In this document: positions 1 to 8,244 of the stretch, piece by piece
Layout: the number at the start of each line of letters is the position of its first letter
Position numbering within the stretch: position 1 is the first letter of the stretch
Origin: Mucilaginibacter sp. OK283
GTDB lineage: Bacteria > Bacteroidota > Bacteroidia > Sphingobacteriales > Sphingobacteriaceae
NCBI RefSeq assembly: GCF_900110415.1
Contig: NZ_FODR01000001.1
Location: forward strand, 1 to 64,000
Direction: 5' to 3'
Length of the DNA stretch: 64,000 bases
Position numbers and translations under genes: made by a program
Notes under the pieces: generated by a model
Told to the model about the DNA's origin: nothing
Seen by the model: the letters and a program-made list of their open reading frames with translations, nothing else
Databases searched by the model: none

Positions 1-102
1 TGTGAACTTCCTAACTTCGTTTTAATCAATAGTTCAAAGAACGGACGAACAGGCTCACGTCTGTATAATAGTCTCAATAGTTGCGCAACGACCACCTTTG
101 CC

Positions 103-236
103 GGAAAGAGGGGGCTCGAATACGGATAAATTACCGGCAATTAGTAATAGTAGTTAATATTCAAGCCCCTCTTTCCACCCGCAGGGTGAAGAGAGGGTGA
201 CGGGCGCAGCCTCGTCGGGTGAGTCTTCGTCGCCAT
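103..236. repeat. Dispersed palindromic repeat, copy 1
   Basis: The stretch before the pirin gene has no credible gene. It holds a near-perfect hairpin (arms 103-120 and 159-176, built on GGAAAGAGGGG). It is followed at 188-236 by a segment rich in GACGGGCG, AGCCTCGTCGGG and GTGAGTC, which recurs with few changes at 22806-22854. The two copies make this an interspersed non-coding repeat. Whether it was spread by a transposase acting in trans or works as RNA is not visible. Confidence 0.6.
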
Positions 237-306
237 ATTAACACGCCAGGCCAGCCTCTTGGCACGCCTATTGATGTTTAAACATATAAAAAAGGAACAT
301 ATAACA

Positions 307-1017
307 ATGAAAACAATATTTTATCCCGAAAACGAACGTGGAAAAAATGATATAGGCTGGTTAAAGGCAAATTTCTCTTTCAGCTTTGGCCCTTACTATA
401 ATCCCGAACTGATGAGTTTTGGAGCTCTTCGGGTTTTAAATGACGATATAATAGCCGGGGGCAAAGGTTTTGGCTTGCATCCGCATGATAATATGGAAAT
501 TGTTACCATCCCGCTGGCAGGCGGCCTTGAACATCAGGATAATATGGGCAACAATGGCGTTATTAATGCCGGTGATGTACAGGTAATGTCGGCCGGAACC
601 GGTGTTTATCATTCAGAATATAATGCATCTAAAACAGATGCCGCTAAAACATTACAGATATGGTTGTTTCCTAAAGAGCGAAATGTAGCACCAAGATACG
701 ATCAAAAGAGTTTTAGTGGTCAGTTTAAGTTAAATGAACTAACCGTGCTGGTATCACCGGATAGAAGCGAAGGCAACCTTTGGCTGCACCAGGATGCCAC
801 TTTTAGCATGGGTACTTTCGAGGCAGGAAAGGCCTTAAATTATGCTATAAAAACACCCGGTAACGGCGCTTATGTGTTCTTGTTAGACGGCCTTGCTAAA
901 ATAAATGGCACCCTACTAAACAAACGGGACGCTATAGGTGTTTATGATGGTAGTTCATTTACAATTGAAGCCCAAGAAGAATCCCGTTACCTGATCATTG
1001 ACGTACCCATGTCATAA
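307..1017 (+). CDS. Pirin family protein
   Basis: A protein of about 237 residues with the bicupin pirin layout. The N-terminal cupin carries the metal-binding pattern (HPHDNMEIVTIPLAGGLEH, then GTGVYHSE), and a shorter second cupin follows. Pirins are iron-binding cupins; some act as quercetin dioxygenases and others as redox-sensitive regulators, so the substrate cannot be named. The ATG at 307 was chosen because AAAGGAA lies about 12 bases upstream; an in-frame ATG at 259 would add 16 residues unlike the family. It stands alone, 91 bp before the Mla operon on the same strand. Confidence 0.88.
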   Translation: MKTIFYPENERGKNDIGWLKANFSFSFGPYYNPELMSFGALRVLNDDIIAGGKGFGLHPHDNMEIVTIPLAGGLEHQDNMGNNGVINAGDVQVMSAGTGVYHSEYNASKTDAAKTLQIWLFPKERNVAPRYDQKSFSGQFKLNELTVLVSPDRSEGNLWLHQDATFSMGTFEAGKALNYAIKTPGNGAYVFLLDGLAKINGTLLNKRDAIGVYDGSSFTIEAQEESRYLIIDVPMS

Positions 1018-1067
1018 ATCCTGCAAGCCGACCGCCAAGAGCCGATTTTTTCTGAACTGCAAAACAT

Positions 1068-1094
1068 TTTGACAATACGTTGTTGTATGTCAAA
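1068..1094. promoter_or_regulatory. Inverted repeat upstream of the Mla operon
   Basis: TTTGACAATAC and GTATGTCAAA face each other across six bases, 14 bp before the permease start codon, with one unpaired base in the stem. The position suits a repressor operator or a hairpin in the 5' leader. No regulator for it is visible nearby. Confidence 0.35.
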
Positions 1095-1108
1095 TTATAA
1101 CCTAATAT

Positions 1109-1885
1109 ATGGCAGAACAGGTAATTACCGGCTGGCGAAGGTGGATGCTAAACATTGGCGAACAATGTGTCTTCTTCGGCAGATTTTTTAGAAATATTTT
1201 TGCAGGCGGCTTCGAGTGGTCGGAGTTTGTGCGGCAGTGTTACGAAATTGGCTACAGGTCCCTGATGTTGGTGGGCATTACCTCCTTCATCATGGGCTTT
1301 GTCCTAATTCTTCAGCTCAGGCCATCGCTGGTCTCGCTTGGTGCGGCAAGCATGCTGCCTAAAACCCTCGCCGTATCGTTTGTGCGCGAAATGGGCCCTG
1401 TTATTACCGCCATTATTTGCGCCGGTAAAATAGCCTCCAGTATTGGCGCCGAATTGGGCAGTATGAAGGTTACCGAGCAAATAGATGCCATGGAAGTTTC
1501 CGGCGCCAACCCCATACAATACCTGGTAGTAACCCGCATTATAGCAACCAGTTTAATGGTGCCATTATTATCGGTAATTGGTGATGTAATAGGCTTAGCG
1601 GGTGGTTTCCTGGCCCTTAACACCAACGACAAAATAAGCTTCACCCTGTATTTTCAGAAATGTATTGGCTCGCTTGATTTTTCAGACTTTTTACCAGCTG
1701 TAGTTAAAACAGTATTCTTTGGCTTCGCGATAGGCTTTGTGGGATGCTACAAGGGCTATCACTCCAATAAAGGAACTGAAAGTGTGGGCATTGCCGCAAA
1801 TTCTGCTGTGGTAACCGCTTCGCTTTGGATCTTCGTTATCGACGCTATTGCTGTACAAATCACCAGTATGTTATATTATAGGTAA
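1109..1885 (+). CDS. MlaE-type ABC transporter permease
   Basis: A 258-residue integral membrane protein of the MlaE/TrgD family, with about five hydrophobic segments and the conserved central stretch REMGPVITAIICAGKIASSI followed by GSMKVTEQIDAMEVSG. MlaE permeases form the inner-membrane core of MCE-type transporters that move phospholipids between inner and outer membranes. The stop codon lies one base before the ATPase start, and an MCE protein follows, so the three genes form one operon. The substrate is inferred from the family only. Chlamydial and plant TGD1 homologs share the fold. Confidence 0.9.
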   Translation: MAEQVITGWRRWMLNIGEQCVFFGRFFRNIFAGGFEWSEFVRQCYEIGYRSLMLVGITSFIMGFVLILQLRPSLVSLGAASMLPKTLAVSFVREMGPVITAIICAGKIASSIGAELGSMKVTEQIDAMEVSGANPIQYLVVTRIIATSLMVPLLSVIGDVIGLAGGFLALNTNDKISFTLYFQKCIGSLDFSDFLPAVVKTVFFGFAIGFVGCYKGYHSNKGTESVGIAANSAVVTASLWIFVIDAIAVQITSMLYYR

Positions 1886-1886
1886 G

Positions 1887-2678
1887 ATGGCAGTAGCAAA
1901 GGAAAATATTGAAAGGGCAGAAAAACCACTTGAATCTAAGGATGAGGTGGTTATACACGCCAAAGGTATAAAGAAGTCGTTCGGGGAGAAGGAGGTATTA
2001 AAAAATATCACTTTCGACCTGAAGAGGGGCGAGAATATGGTGGTGCTGGGCCGATCGGGTCAAGGCAAATCGGTTACCATACAATGTGTGGTTGGCATGC
2101 TAAAACCCGATGGCGGAGAATTAATGGTTTTTGACGATGAGGTAGCCGAAATGAGCGACGAAGAGCTTAAGCAGCTGCGTATTAAAATAGGTTTCCTGTT
2201 CCAGAGCGGTGCTTTGTATGATAGCATGACCGTACGCGAGAACCTCGAATTTCCGCTCACCAGGGTACTTAAACTAAAAGACCAGGCCGAGATTGATAAA
2301 AAAGTAGAAGAGGTATTAGATAACGTAGGATTGCTTGATGCGATTGATAAACTGCCCTCTGATCTGTCGGGCGGGATGCGCAAGAGGGTGGGCCTGGCCC
2401 GTACGCTTATTGTGAACCCCGAGATTATGTTATACGATGAGCCCACTACGGGATTAGACCCAATAACTTCCCGCGAGATAAGTGAGCTGATACTCCACAT
2501 GCAAAAAAAATATAAAACATCATCCATCATCATTACCCACGACCTGGAGTGCGCCCGCATTACAGCAGACAGAATTATGGTTATGAACGATGGAGAATTT
2601 ATAGCCGAAGGCAGCTGGGCAGCGCTACAAAAATCAGAAAACGAACTTGTCCGATCATTTTTTAACAAAACAACATGA
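1887..2678 (+). CDS. MlaF-type ABC transporter ATP-binding protein
   Basis: A 264-residue ABC ATPase. Walker A is GRSGQGKS (residues 55-62), the signature is LSGGM (160-164) and Walker B is IMLYDEP (180-186), followed by the ITHD switch histidine. The LSGGMRKR version is typical of the MlaF/Mkl subfamily that drives MCE transporters. The ATG at 1887 directly follows the permease stop (1883-1885); the in-frame ATG at 1848 would lie inside the permease gene. Its end overlaps the MCE gene by 4 bp (ATGA), which suggests translational coupling. Confidence 0.92.
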   Translation: MAVAKENIERAEKPLESKDEVVIHAKGIKKSFGEKEVLKNITFDLKRGENMVVLGRSGQGKSVTIQCVVGMLKPDGGELMVFDDEVAEMSDEELKQLRIKIGFLFQSGALYDSMTVRENLEFPLTRVLKLKDQAEIDKKVEEVLDNVGLLDAIDKLPSDLSGGMRKRVGLARTLIVNPEIMLYDEPTTGLDPITSREISELILHMQKKYKTSSIIITHDLECARITADRIMVMNDGEFIAEGSWAALQKSENELVRSFFNKTT

Positions 2679-3463
2679 AAACCACATCATCACAAAAAAT
2701 AAAAATCGGCCTTTTTACATTTCTTGGCCTTGTAATACTGGCACTCGCCGTATTTTTCATCGGGAGCCAGAAAAGTATGTTTAACTCCACCTTTACTGTT
2801 TATGGCACCTTTAAAAATGTAAACGGATTGCAGGTGGGCAACAATGTACGCTTTGCGGGTATTAACGTTGGTGTGGTTCAATCCATCAACATCATAACCG
2901 ATAGCTCTGTACGGGTTGATCTTACCCTGAACGATAAGGTAAGGCAATTTGTAAAAACCGACTCGAAACTGAGCATCGGCAGCGATGGTTTAATGGGCGA
3001 TAAGCTGGTTGTTTTGGCTCCCGGCGGTATCGCCAGTAACCAGCAGGTTGCCGATGGTGGCCGGCTTGCTTCAGTAAACCCGGTTGATGTGGATAAAATA
3101 ATAACCAAACTAACTAAGGTGGCCGATAATGCCGAAGAGATGACCGGCGACTTAGCTGAAATTGTAGGCAAAATAAACAGTGGAAAAGGGAGTATTGGCA
3201 GGCTATTAAATAACGATAACCTATCCAGGAGCCTGGAAAGCACTGTTGCCCAGGCCCGTACAACTATGAAAAATGTGCATGCTACCACAGGCACCTTAAA
3301 TGAGGATCTGAAAGCTGCGCAATCAAACTTTTTATTAAAGGGTTTCTTCAACAAAAAGAAAAAAGCAGCCAAAGCCAAGCAGGACTCTATCAAGAAAGCC
3401 CAGGAAAAATTGCAGAAGGGCCAGGATAAGGCCGCGAAAGAAAAGGCAGACGATAATAACTAA
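2675..3463 (+). CDS. MCE (MlaD) family lipid-transport protein
   Basis: A 262-residue protein with one N-terminal membrane anchor (about residues 10-27) and then a single MCE domain (about 38-117, with VNGLQVGNNVRFAGINVGVV). The long hydrophilic C-terminal region ends in a Lys/Ala-rich tail likely to be helical. MlaD proteins form periplasmic hexameric rings that carry lipids and dock onto the permease-ATPase core. It is the last gene of the operon. No MlaB or MlaC homolog is adjacent, as is common in Bacteroidota. Confidence 0.9.
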   Translation: MKTTSSQKIKIGLFTFLGLVILALAVFFIGSQKSMFNSTFTVYGTFKNVNGLQVGNNVRFAGINVGVVQSINIITDSSVRVDLTLNDKVRQFVKTDSKLSIGSDGLMGDKLVVLAPGGIASNQQVADGGRLASVNPVDVDKIITKLTKVADNAEEMTGDLAEIVGKINSGKGSIGRLLNNDNLSRSLESTVAQARTTMKNVHATTGTLNEDLKAAQSNFLLKGFFNKKKKAAKAKQDSIKKAQEKLQKGQDKAAKEKADDNN

Positions 3464-3630
3464 AAAAGATTCAATTAAAAGGGCTGTGTTGTACTGTAAA
3501 AGACATTAATTGGGAAGGAACCTATTTCAGATATGTTGCGGCAATCGGAACGGGTGTTATAGGTAAAAAGCCTTTACAATGCTATTGTTTTTAGTATCTT
3601 CGTTTAAACCTTGAACGGAGATACTAATTC

Positions 3631-4626
3631 ATGGACGATAGCAATATTATTATATATCAAACCGAAGACGGCAATACAAAAATTGAAACGCGCCTGGAGG
3701 GCGAAACCGTTTGGCTTACGATTGATCAAATGGTCGAACTTTTTCAAAAATCGCGATCAACAATTAATGAACATATTTTAAATATTTTTGAAGAACAGGA
3801 ACTCAATAGTGAGTTATCTATAAGAAAAATCGGAATTTCCGATTTTTCTACCAAACCAACTAATTACTATAACCTCGACGTAATCATTTCCGTCGGCTAC
3901 CGTGTAAAAAGTCACCAGGGTACCAAATTTCGTCAATGGGCCACTGCCAGGCTAAGGGAATACATTGTAAAAGGTTTTACAATGAACGACGATATGTTGA
4001 AGCAAGCCGGAGGCGGAAACTACTTTGAAGAGTTACTTGCCCGCATCCGCGATATCCGGTCGTCCGAAAAGGTATTTTGGAGTAAGGTACTTGATATTTA
4101 CGCTACCAGCATAGATTACGATCCCAAACTCGAAATATCAGTCCTCTTTTTCCAAACGGTACAAAATAAAATGCATTGGGCTGCCCACGGCCATACCGCA
4201 GCCGAAATTATTTATCAGCGTATTGATGCCCAAAAAACAAACCTTGGCCTTACCCATATCAAGGGGAACAAACCAACACGGCAGGAAATAGAAGTTGCAA
4301 AAAACTACCTTAACGAAAATGAATTGAACGTACTTAACCGCATGGTAACAGCCTATTTAGAATTGGCCGAGCTGCAGGCGCTTAACCGGAAACCTATGTA
4401 CATGAGTGATTGGATAGCACGTTTAGACGAATTTGTAAGAATGACCGGTAACGACATTTTACAAAATGCCGGCAGTATCAGTCACGATCAGGCCTTAAAA
4501 AAAGCGAAAGAGGAATTCGAAAAATATAAAGAGCAAACCAAAAATGGCCTTTCTGAAGTCGAAAAGCATTTTTTGACCCAGATTGACAAGACCATTAAAA
4601 AAATAAAACCTAAAAAAACCGGATAA
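3631..4626 (+). CDS. RhuM family protein
   Basis: A 331-residue protein of the RhuM family, named after a Salmonella pathogenicity-island gene. It starts with IIIYQTEDGNTKIETRLEGE and ETVWLTIDQMVELFQKSRST, a helix-turn-helix-like segment. The core GYRVKSHQGTKFRQWATARL and a Lys-rich C-terminus follow. The family is often found in accessory regions beside restriction, toxin-antitoxin or phage genes, but its biochemical role is not settled. Here it stands alone between the Mla operon and a convergent endonuclease gene, with no partner antitoxin or methylase. No mobile-element ends were found around it. Confidence 0.85.
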   Translation: MDDSNIIIYQTEDGNTKIETRLEGETVWLTIDQMVELFQKSRSTINEHILNIFEEQELNSELSIRKIGISDFSTKPTNYYNLDVIISVGYRVKSHQGTKFRQWATARLREYIVKGFTMNDDMLKQAGGGNYFEELLARIRDIRSSEKVFWSKVLDIYATSIDYDPKLEISVLFFQTVQNKMHWAAHGHTAAEIIYQRIDAQKTNLGLTHIKGNKPTRQEIEVAKNYLNENELNVLNRMVTAYLELAELQALNRKPMYMSDWIARLDEFVRMTGNDILQNAGSISHDQALKKAKEEFEKYKEQTKNGLSEVEKHFLTQIDKTIKKIKPKKTG

Positions 4627-4685
4627 GCACGGTGTTATCCAATTAAGGTATGCAAACAACCCCGCTTTTATTTTCAATTAAAAAA

Positions 4686-4733
4686 AGGGCCCATCCTTTA
4701 TACTATACTGTTAGTTAAAGTAGGCCCTCTTTT
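4686..4733. terminator. Bidirectional terminator between RhuM and endonuclease genes
   Basis: AGGGCC (4686-4691) pairs with GGCCCT (4723-4728) across a long AT-rich loop. There is an A-run before the stem and CTTTT after it. It lies between two convergent genes and could end transcripts from both sides. Confidence 0.45.
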
Positions 4734-4749
4734 GTGTTTGTGGATATTG

Positions 4750-6174
4750 TTACAGGTTATCCTTTTTAGTTTCTACGGCATCCTGTACCGCTTGCGGCAG
4801 GTTTGATAGCAGATTATAACCGGTGGCTTTCTCAATGTCCCGCACGGTTACGCGGTATTGTTTCCAATCGGCATTAATGGTGTTAATATTGGGGGTATTT
4901 ACGGCGATTACCCTTGTCGATGTTGTAATCCTGTTAACGTCGCCATCGCCGGTTGGCACAACAACAGCCACTTTCCACACGTTACTTGGCACCGTTACAT
5001 GGCCGCTGGTAATAGTACTTACAGACCCATTTGAGCCCGTTCCGCCGGTTCCGTAACTTCCCATTACTATGTATACTTCATTCCCGGCAACAACCTGCTC
5101 GCGCAGGTAATTTTCAAGATTGGCCCAGGTTTGCTGGTTGTTTTGCGGCGCCTGTGGTATCATATTGGTCATCAGGAATGTGGCCGAATTGGCGTTAACC
5201 GAGCTTGTACGGTCGGCCGAAGGGCAGTTATGTCCCCTATCGAACCCGGAGCCAGAATAGCTGTTGCTTTCTACCTCGTAAAAACCTGCAGGCAAGCCGT
5301 TAAAACCTGCAAAATTGTCAAGTCGTGCGGTGGCATTGGTAATATTGGTAGCATCAAGATGCCAGCTTACCCAATTTGGTGTGCCGCGTGTGCTGTTATA
5401 CGATTCTTCGTAATATTTTTGATCGATGAGGTAGTTGTTCGCCATAACAATAGCTGGCTGTGCATCTGAGGGATTGCCCAGCAAAATGTTGCTATTGTCG
5501 CCGGTTGCCGGCTGCGCATCGGTGCCTGCAATAACTCCCCTGTCGGGCGCTGCTGTACCGGTGTTGCCCGTAGTATCGCTGCCGCCGGTATCGGGTGGGC
5601 CAACAATAATTCCAGGATCGCCAAGGCCTTTAAAGGTTATATCATCAATGTTAATGCGGGTTGTACCCAGTTTCCTGATCTGAAAACGGACTTTTGCTGT
5701 TGTAGTCACCTTAAATGAGTCGGTAACCAGGCTGGTGCTGTTTTCGGCGATGTCCGTACCCAGCTGCGTAAATGTCGCACCGCTATCTGTCGAGATCATC
5801 AGTTGCCAGGTTGATGCTGCATCATTCCCGTATTTGGCATGTTTGATGCTGATTTGCTTTAAGCCTTTCACATCAAATTTCATAGTGATATCGCCGGTGC
5901 GCAGCCTTACTGCTTTATTGCCGTCTTTAACATCAGCAGCCAGGCTGCCGATCAATGCATCGTTAAAACTCCACAAACCAGTACTTAGCTGGACGTTTGC
6001 AATTGCATAGGCCATTTTGCTGCCGTTTTCAAAATTTTCAACAACTGTATAAGGCACAGGCTGTTGTATAACCGTGGTATCACCGGGCGGGATGTGCGGA
6101 TTTTGAAGGTCTTTTTTACAGCCGGCCATAGCCAGCATTAAGCCAATGCAGATAAATAAATTTCGTAATTTCAT
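4750..6174 (-). CDS. Secreted DNA/RNA non-specific endonuclease lipoprotein
   Basis: A 474-residue protein with a lipoprotein signal (lipobox LAMAGC, Cys19). An N-terminal beta-rich domain (about 45-185; FENGSKMAYA, STDSGATFTQLGTDI) resembles the carbohydrate-binding or jelly-roll modules found before such enzymes. After a Gly/Thr-rich linker comes a NucA/NUC1-type nuclease domain (about 245-474) with the catalytic motif DRGH at 312-315. These Mg-dependent enzymes cut single- and double-stranded DNA and RNA. The surface location suggests nutrient scavenging or degradation of foreign DNA; this is inferred. Confidence 0.9.
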   Translation of the reverse strand: MKLRNLFICIGLMLAMAGCKKDLQNPHIPPGDTTVIQQPVPYTVVENFENGSKMAYAIANVQLSTGLWSFNDALIGSLAADVKDGNKAVRLRTGDITMKFDVKGLKQISIKHAKYGNDAASTWQLMISTDSGATFTQLGTDIAENSTSLVTDSFKVTTTAKVRFQIRKLGTTRINIDDITFKGLGDPGIIVGPPDTGGSDTTGNTGTAAPDRGVIAGTDAQPATGDNSNILLGNPSDAQPAIVMANNYLIDQKYYEESYNSTRGTPNWVSWHLDATNITNATARLDNFAGFNGLPAGFYEVESNSYSGSGFDRGHNCPSADRTSSVNANSATFLMTNMIPQAPQNNQQTWANLENYLREQVVAGNEVYIVMGSYGTGGTGSNGSVSTITSGHVTVPSNVWKVAVVVPTGDGDVNRITTSTRVIAVNTPNINTINADWKQYRVTVRDIEKATGYNLLSNLPQAVQDAVETKKDNL

Positions 6175-6450
6175 AGGATAGTTTTTAATGAGGCAAAAAT
6201 CAGCTATTTATATTAACTAAATATTAATAAACTATAGTAATGCTATAGTTGCGAGTTGTCTACCGAAATAATCACAAATTCAAGGCCTTACTAAGGCAAA
6301 TGCATCTAAATACTTAGCACGATGAACCTTTATTTAATAGTAGTTGACGGAGTAAACTTAGGAGGTGAAGAAGATATAAGCATCAACCATAACTTGCGTT
6401 ATTCCCCGGTTCTGATTAAAAAATCCATGTCCATCCGGTACTTGTTTTAA

Positions 6451-6610
6451 CCAACAACAGACGCAAATATTTGTATGCGCTTACATTGCGTAAAGTACCC
6501 GTTTTTGTGTTAACCATGCAAAACAATAAGATATTGATAATCAAATATTTGAAAAGAATTTTACTCGAAATGTGTTAAGTTATGTTAACCCAACTTAGAT
6601 GCGTTTGCCC
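6451..6610. repeat. Dispersed non-coding repeat, copy A
   Basis: A segment of about 160 bp that matches 43770-43923 in order and orientation. Shared blocks are CGCAAATATTTG, GCGCTTA with ATTGCG, GTGTTAACCATG, TGTTAAGTTATGTTAACCC and GATGCGTTTGCCC. The rest of the 525-bp gap (6175-6699) is AT-rich and holds no convincing gene. Both copies lie on the plus strand upstream of a plus-strand gene (thiL here). The copies are conserved in blocks rather than evenly. Confidence 0.7.
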
Positions 6611-6653
6611 CGAAACCGTTATCTTCTATCGCTTTACCTAATGGGAATAATTG

Positions 6654-6661
6654 TATTTTTG
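6654..6661 (+). promoter_or_regulatory. Putative -7 promoter box of thiL
   Basis: TATTTTTG fits the Bacteroidota -7 consensus TAnnTTTG, 38 bp before the thiL start codon. No clear -33 TTTG is seen at the expected spacing. Confidence 0.35.
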
Positions 6662-6699
6662 CCAATTGATGGCAAGATGCCGGCGTAATTACAAAAAAC

Positions 6700-7746
6700 A
6701 TGTTTGAAAATCAGGAAAGAACAAATCTGGAAGAATTAGGCGAATTTGGCCTGATAAGCCATTTAACCAAAAATATAAAACTAACGCAGCCAAGTACCAA
6801 TAAGGGAGTAGGGGATGATGCCGCTGTGCTTGATTTTACAGGTAAAAAAGTGCTGGTAAGCACAGACATGCTGTTGGAGGGCATTCATTTTGATTTGGCT
6901 TACACACCCTTAAAGCATTTGGGTTACAAGGCGATACAAGTTAACCTGAGCGATATTTACGCCATGAACGGCACGGCTTCGCAGGTTACAGTATCTATAG
7001 GCATGTCGAGCAAATTTCCGTTGGAAGCCATTGAAGAACTGTACGAAGGCATTTACATAGCCTGCGAAAAATATAACGTGGATTTGGTTGGCGGCGACAC
7101 CACATCATCAAAACAGGGTCTGGTAATCAGCGTAACATCTATTGGTTATGCCGACGAAGCCGATGTTGTTTACCGCAATGGAGCCGGCGAAGGTGATTTG
7201 ATTTGCGTATCAGGCGATTTGGGCGGCGCTTACACCGGCCTGCAATTACTGGAACGCGAAAAGCTGATTTATTTGGAAAATCCCAATATTCAGCCCGACC
7301 TGGAAGGCAAGGATTACATTGTAGAGCGCCAGCTAAAGCCGGAAGCCCGCCGCGATATAGTGGAGCTGCTTAAAAGCATCGAGGTAAAACCTACGGCGAT
7401 GATAGATGTATCTGACGGCCTTGCTTCCGAGATACTGCACATTTGCAAGCAAAGCGACAAAGGCTGCAATTTATACGAAGAAAAGATCCCGCTTGACCCG
7501 ATGACCTACGAAACAGCCCGCGAGTTTAACCTCGACCCAACGGTTTGCGCTTTAAGCGGCGGCGAAGATTACGAACTGCTGTTCACCGTAAAACAATCAG
7601 ACTACGATAAGATCAAGTTTAAAATGGATATCACCATTATTGGGCACATCACCGAGGCATCTGCAGGCTGTAACCTGGTTACAAAATCCGGAAATTCGCA
7701 CCCCCTGAAAGCACAGGGATGGAACGCGTTTAAAAAAGCAGAATAA
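6700..7746 (+). CDS. thiL: Thiamine-monophosphate kinase
   Basis: A 348-residue ThiL of the AIRS/PurM-like ATP-binding fold. It phosphorylates thiamine monophosphate to the active cofactor thiamine diphosphate in the cytoplasm. Recognisable motifs are GVGDDAAVLD near the N-terminus, VSTDMLLEGIHFD, VGGDTTSS, MIDVSDGLASEILHI and GGEDYELLFTV. The Asp clusters bind Mg-ATP. Length is normal. The next gene starts at the base after its stop codon, so the two are probably cotranscribed. No other thiamine genes are near. Confidence 0.95.
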   Translation: MFENQERTNLEELGEFGLISHLTKNIKLTQPSTNKGVGDDAAVLDFTGKKVLVSTDMLLEGIHFDLAYTPLKHLGYKAIQVNLSDIYAMNGTASQVTVSIGMSSKFPLEAIEELYEGIYIACEKYNVDLVGGDTTSSKQGLVISVTSIGYADEADVVYRNGAGEGDLICVSGDLGGAYTGLQLLEREKLIYLENPNIQPDLEGKDYIVERQLKPEARRDIVELLKSIEVKPTAMIDVSDGLASEILHICKQSDKGCNLYEEKIPLDPMTYETAREFNLDPTVCALSGGEDYELLFTVKQSDYDKIKFKMDITIIGHITEASAGCNLVTKSGNSHPLKAQGWNAFKKAE

Positions 7747-8172
7747 ATGTTGAGGAGGCTTTTAGATAGGTTTTATTTAAATAATCACCCCGAGGGCAAT
7801 GTACCTGTAGTCGTAAAAAGGGGCGTAGCATTGCTTTATTTAGCATTGATTATTCAAATGGCCAATAACTCGCTTGATCATATCCACCTGTTTGAATTTA
7901 TTACCGAATTGCTTTTGGCTATCTATATCATATTTGCTACAGGTGAGGGTCGCAAATGGGCCAGGATCGTAACATTGATTTTTATTGTTTTTAATTTACT
8001 ATCGTTCATATGGGCTGCGATAGTTTTCTTTCAAAAAAATCCGGCTGTAAAATTAAGTCCGGTAGTAATGGGGTTGTTTTTAGCAGAGATCCTGTTAGAA
8101 GTTACTGCCATTACCATGCTTTTTTCAAAGAGCGTGTCCGTTTGGTTTAACAGGCCAAGGGTTGTCTTATAA
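7747..8172 (+). CDS. Small integral membrane protein of unknown function
   Basis: A 141-residue protein with four predicted hydrophobic segments (about 28-45, 50-70, 75-100 and 105-130) and a short basic N-terminus. I do not recognise a catalytic motif. It begins immediately after the thiL stop and ends at a strong terminator hairpin, so it is the second gene of a two-gene unit. The link to thiamine metabolism rests on position alone. Confidence 0.7.
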   Translation: MLRRLLDRFYLNNHPEGNVPVVVKRGVALLYLALIIQMANNSLDHIHLFEFITELLLAIYIIFATGEGRKWARIVTLIFIVFNLLSFIWAAIVFFQKNPAVKLSPVVMGLFLAEILLEVTAITMLFSKSVSVWFNRPRVVL

Positions 8173-8176
8173 ATAT

Positions 8177-8210
8177 AAAATGGCCGGGTGCTATAGCACC
8201 CGGCCATTTT
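8177..8210. terminator. Bidirectional terminator hairpin
   Basis: A perfect 34-bp palindrome centred on TGCTATAGCA, with 17-bp arms starting AAAATGGCC and ending GGCCATTTT. It sits between the convergent membrane-protein gene and the M28 peptidase gene. A on one side and T on the other suit both directions. Confidence 0.85.
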
Positions 8211-8244
8211 ATGTTGCTTTAAGCCTTCGGCGTTCTGCTGAAGC

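Noticed and set aside
6322..6450. 42-residue frame (MNLYLIVVDGVNLGGEED) before repeat copy A
   Set aside because: It has a plausible start but no recognisable protein feature and no conserved neighbour; such a length occurs by chance in a 525-bp gap.
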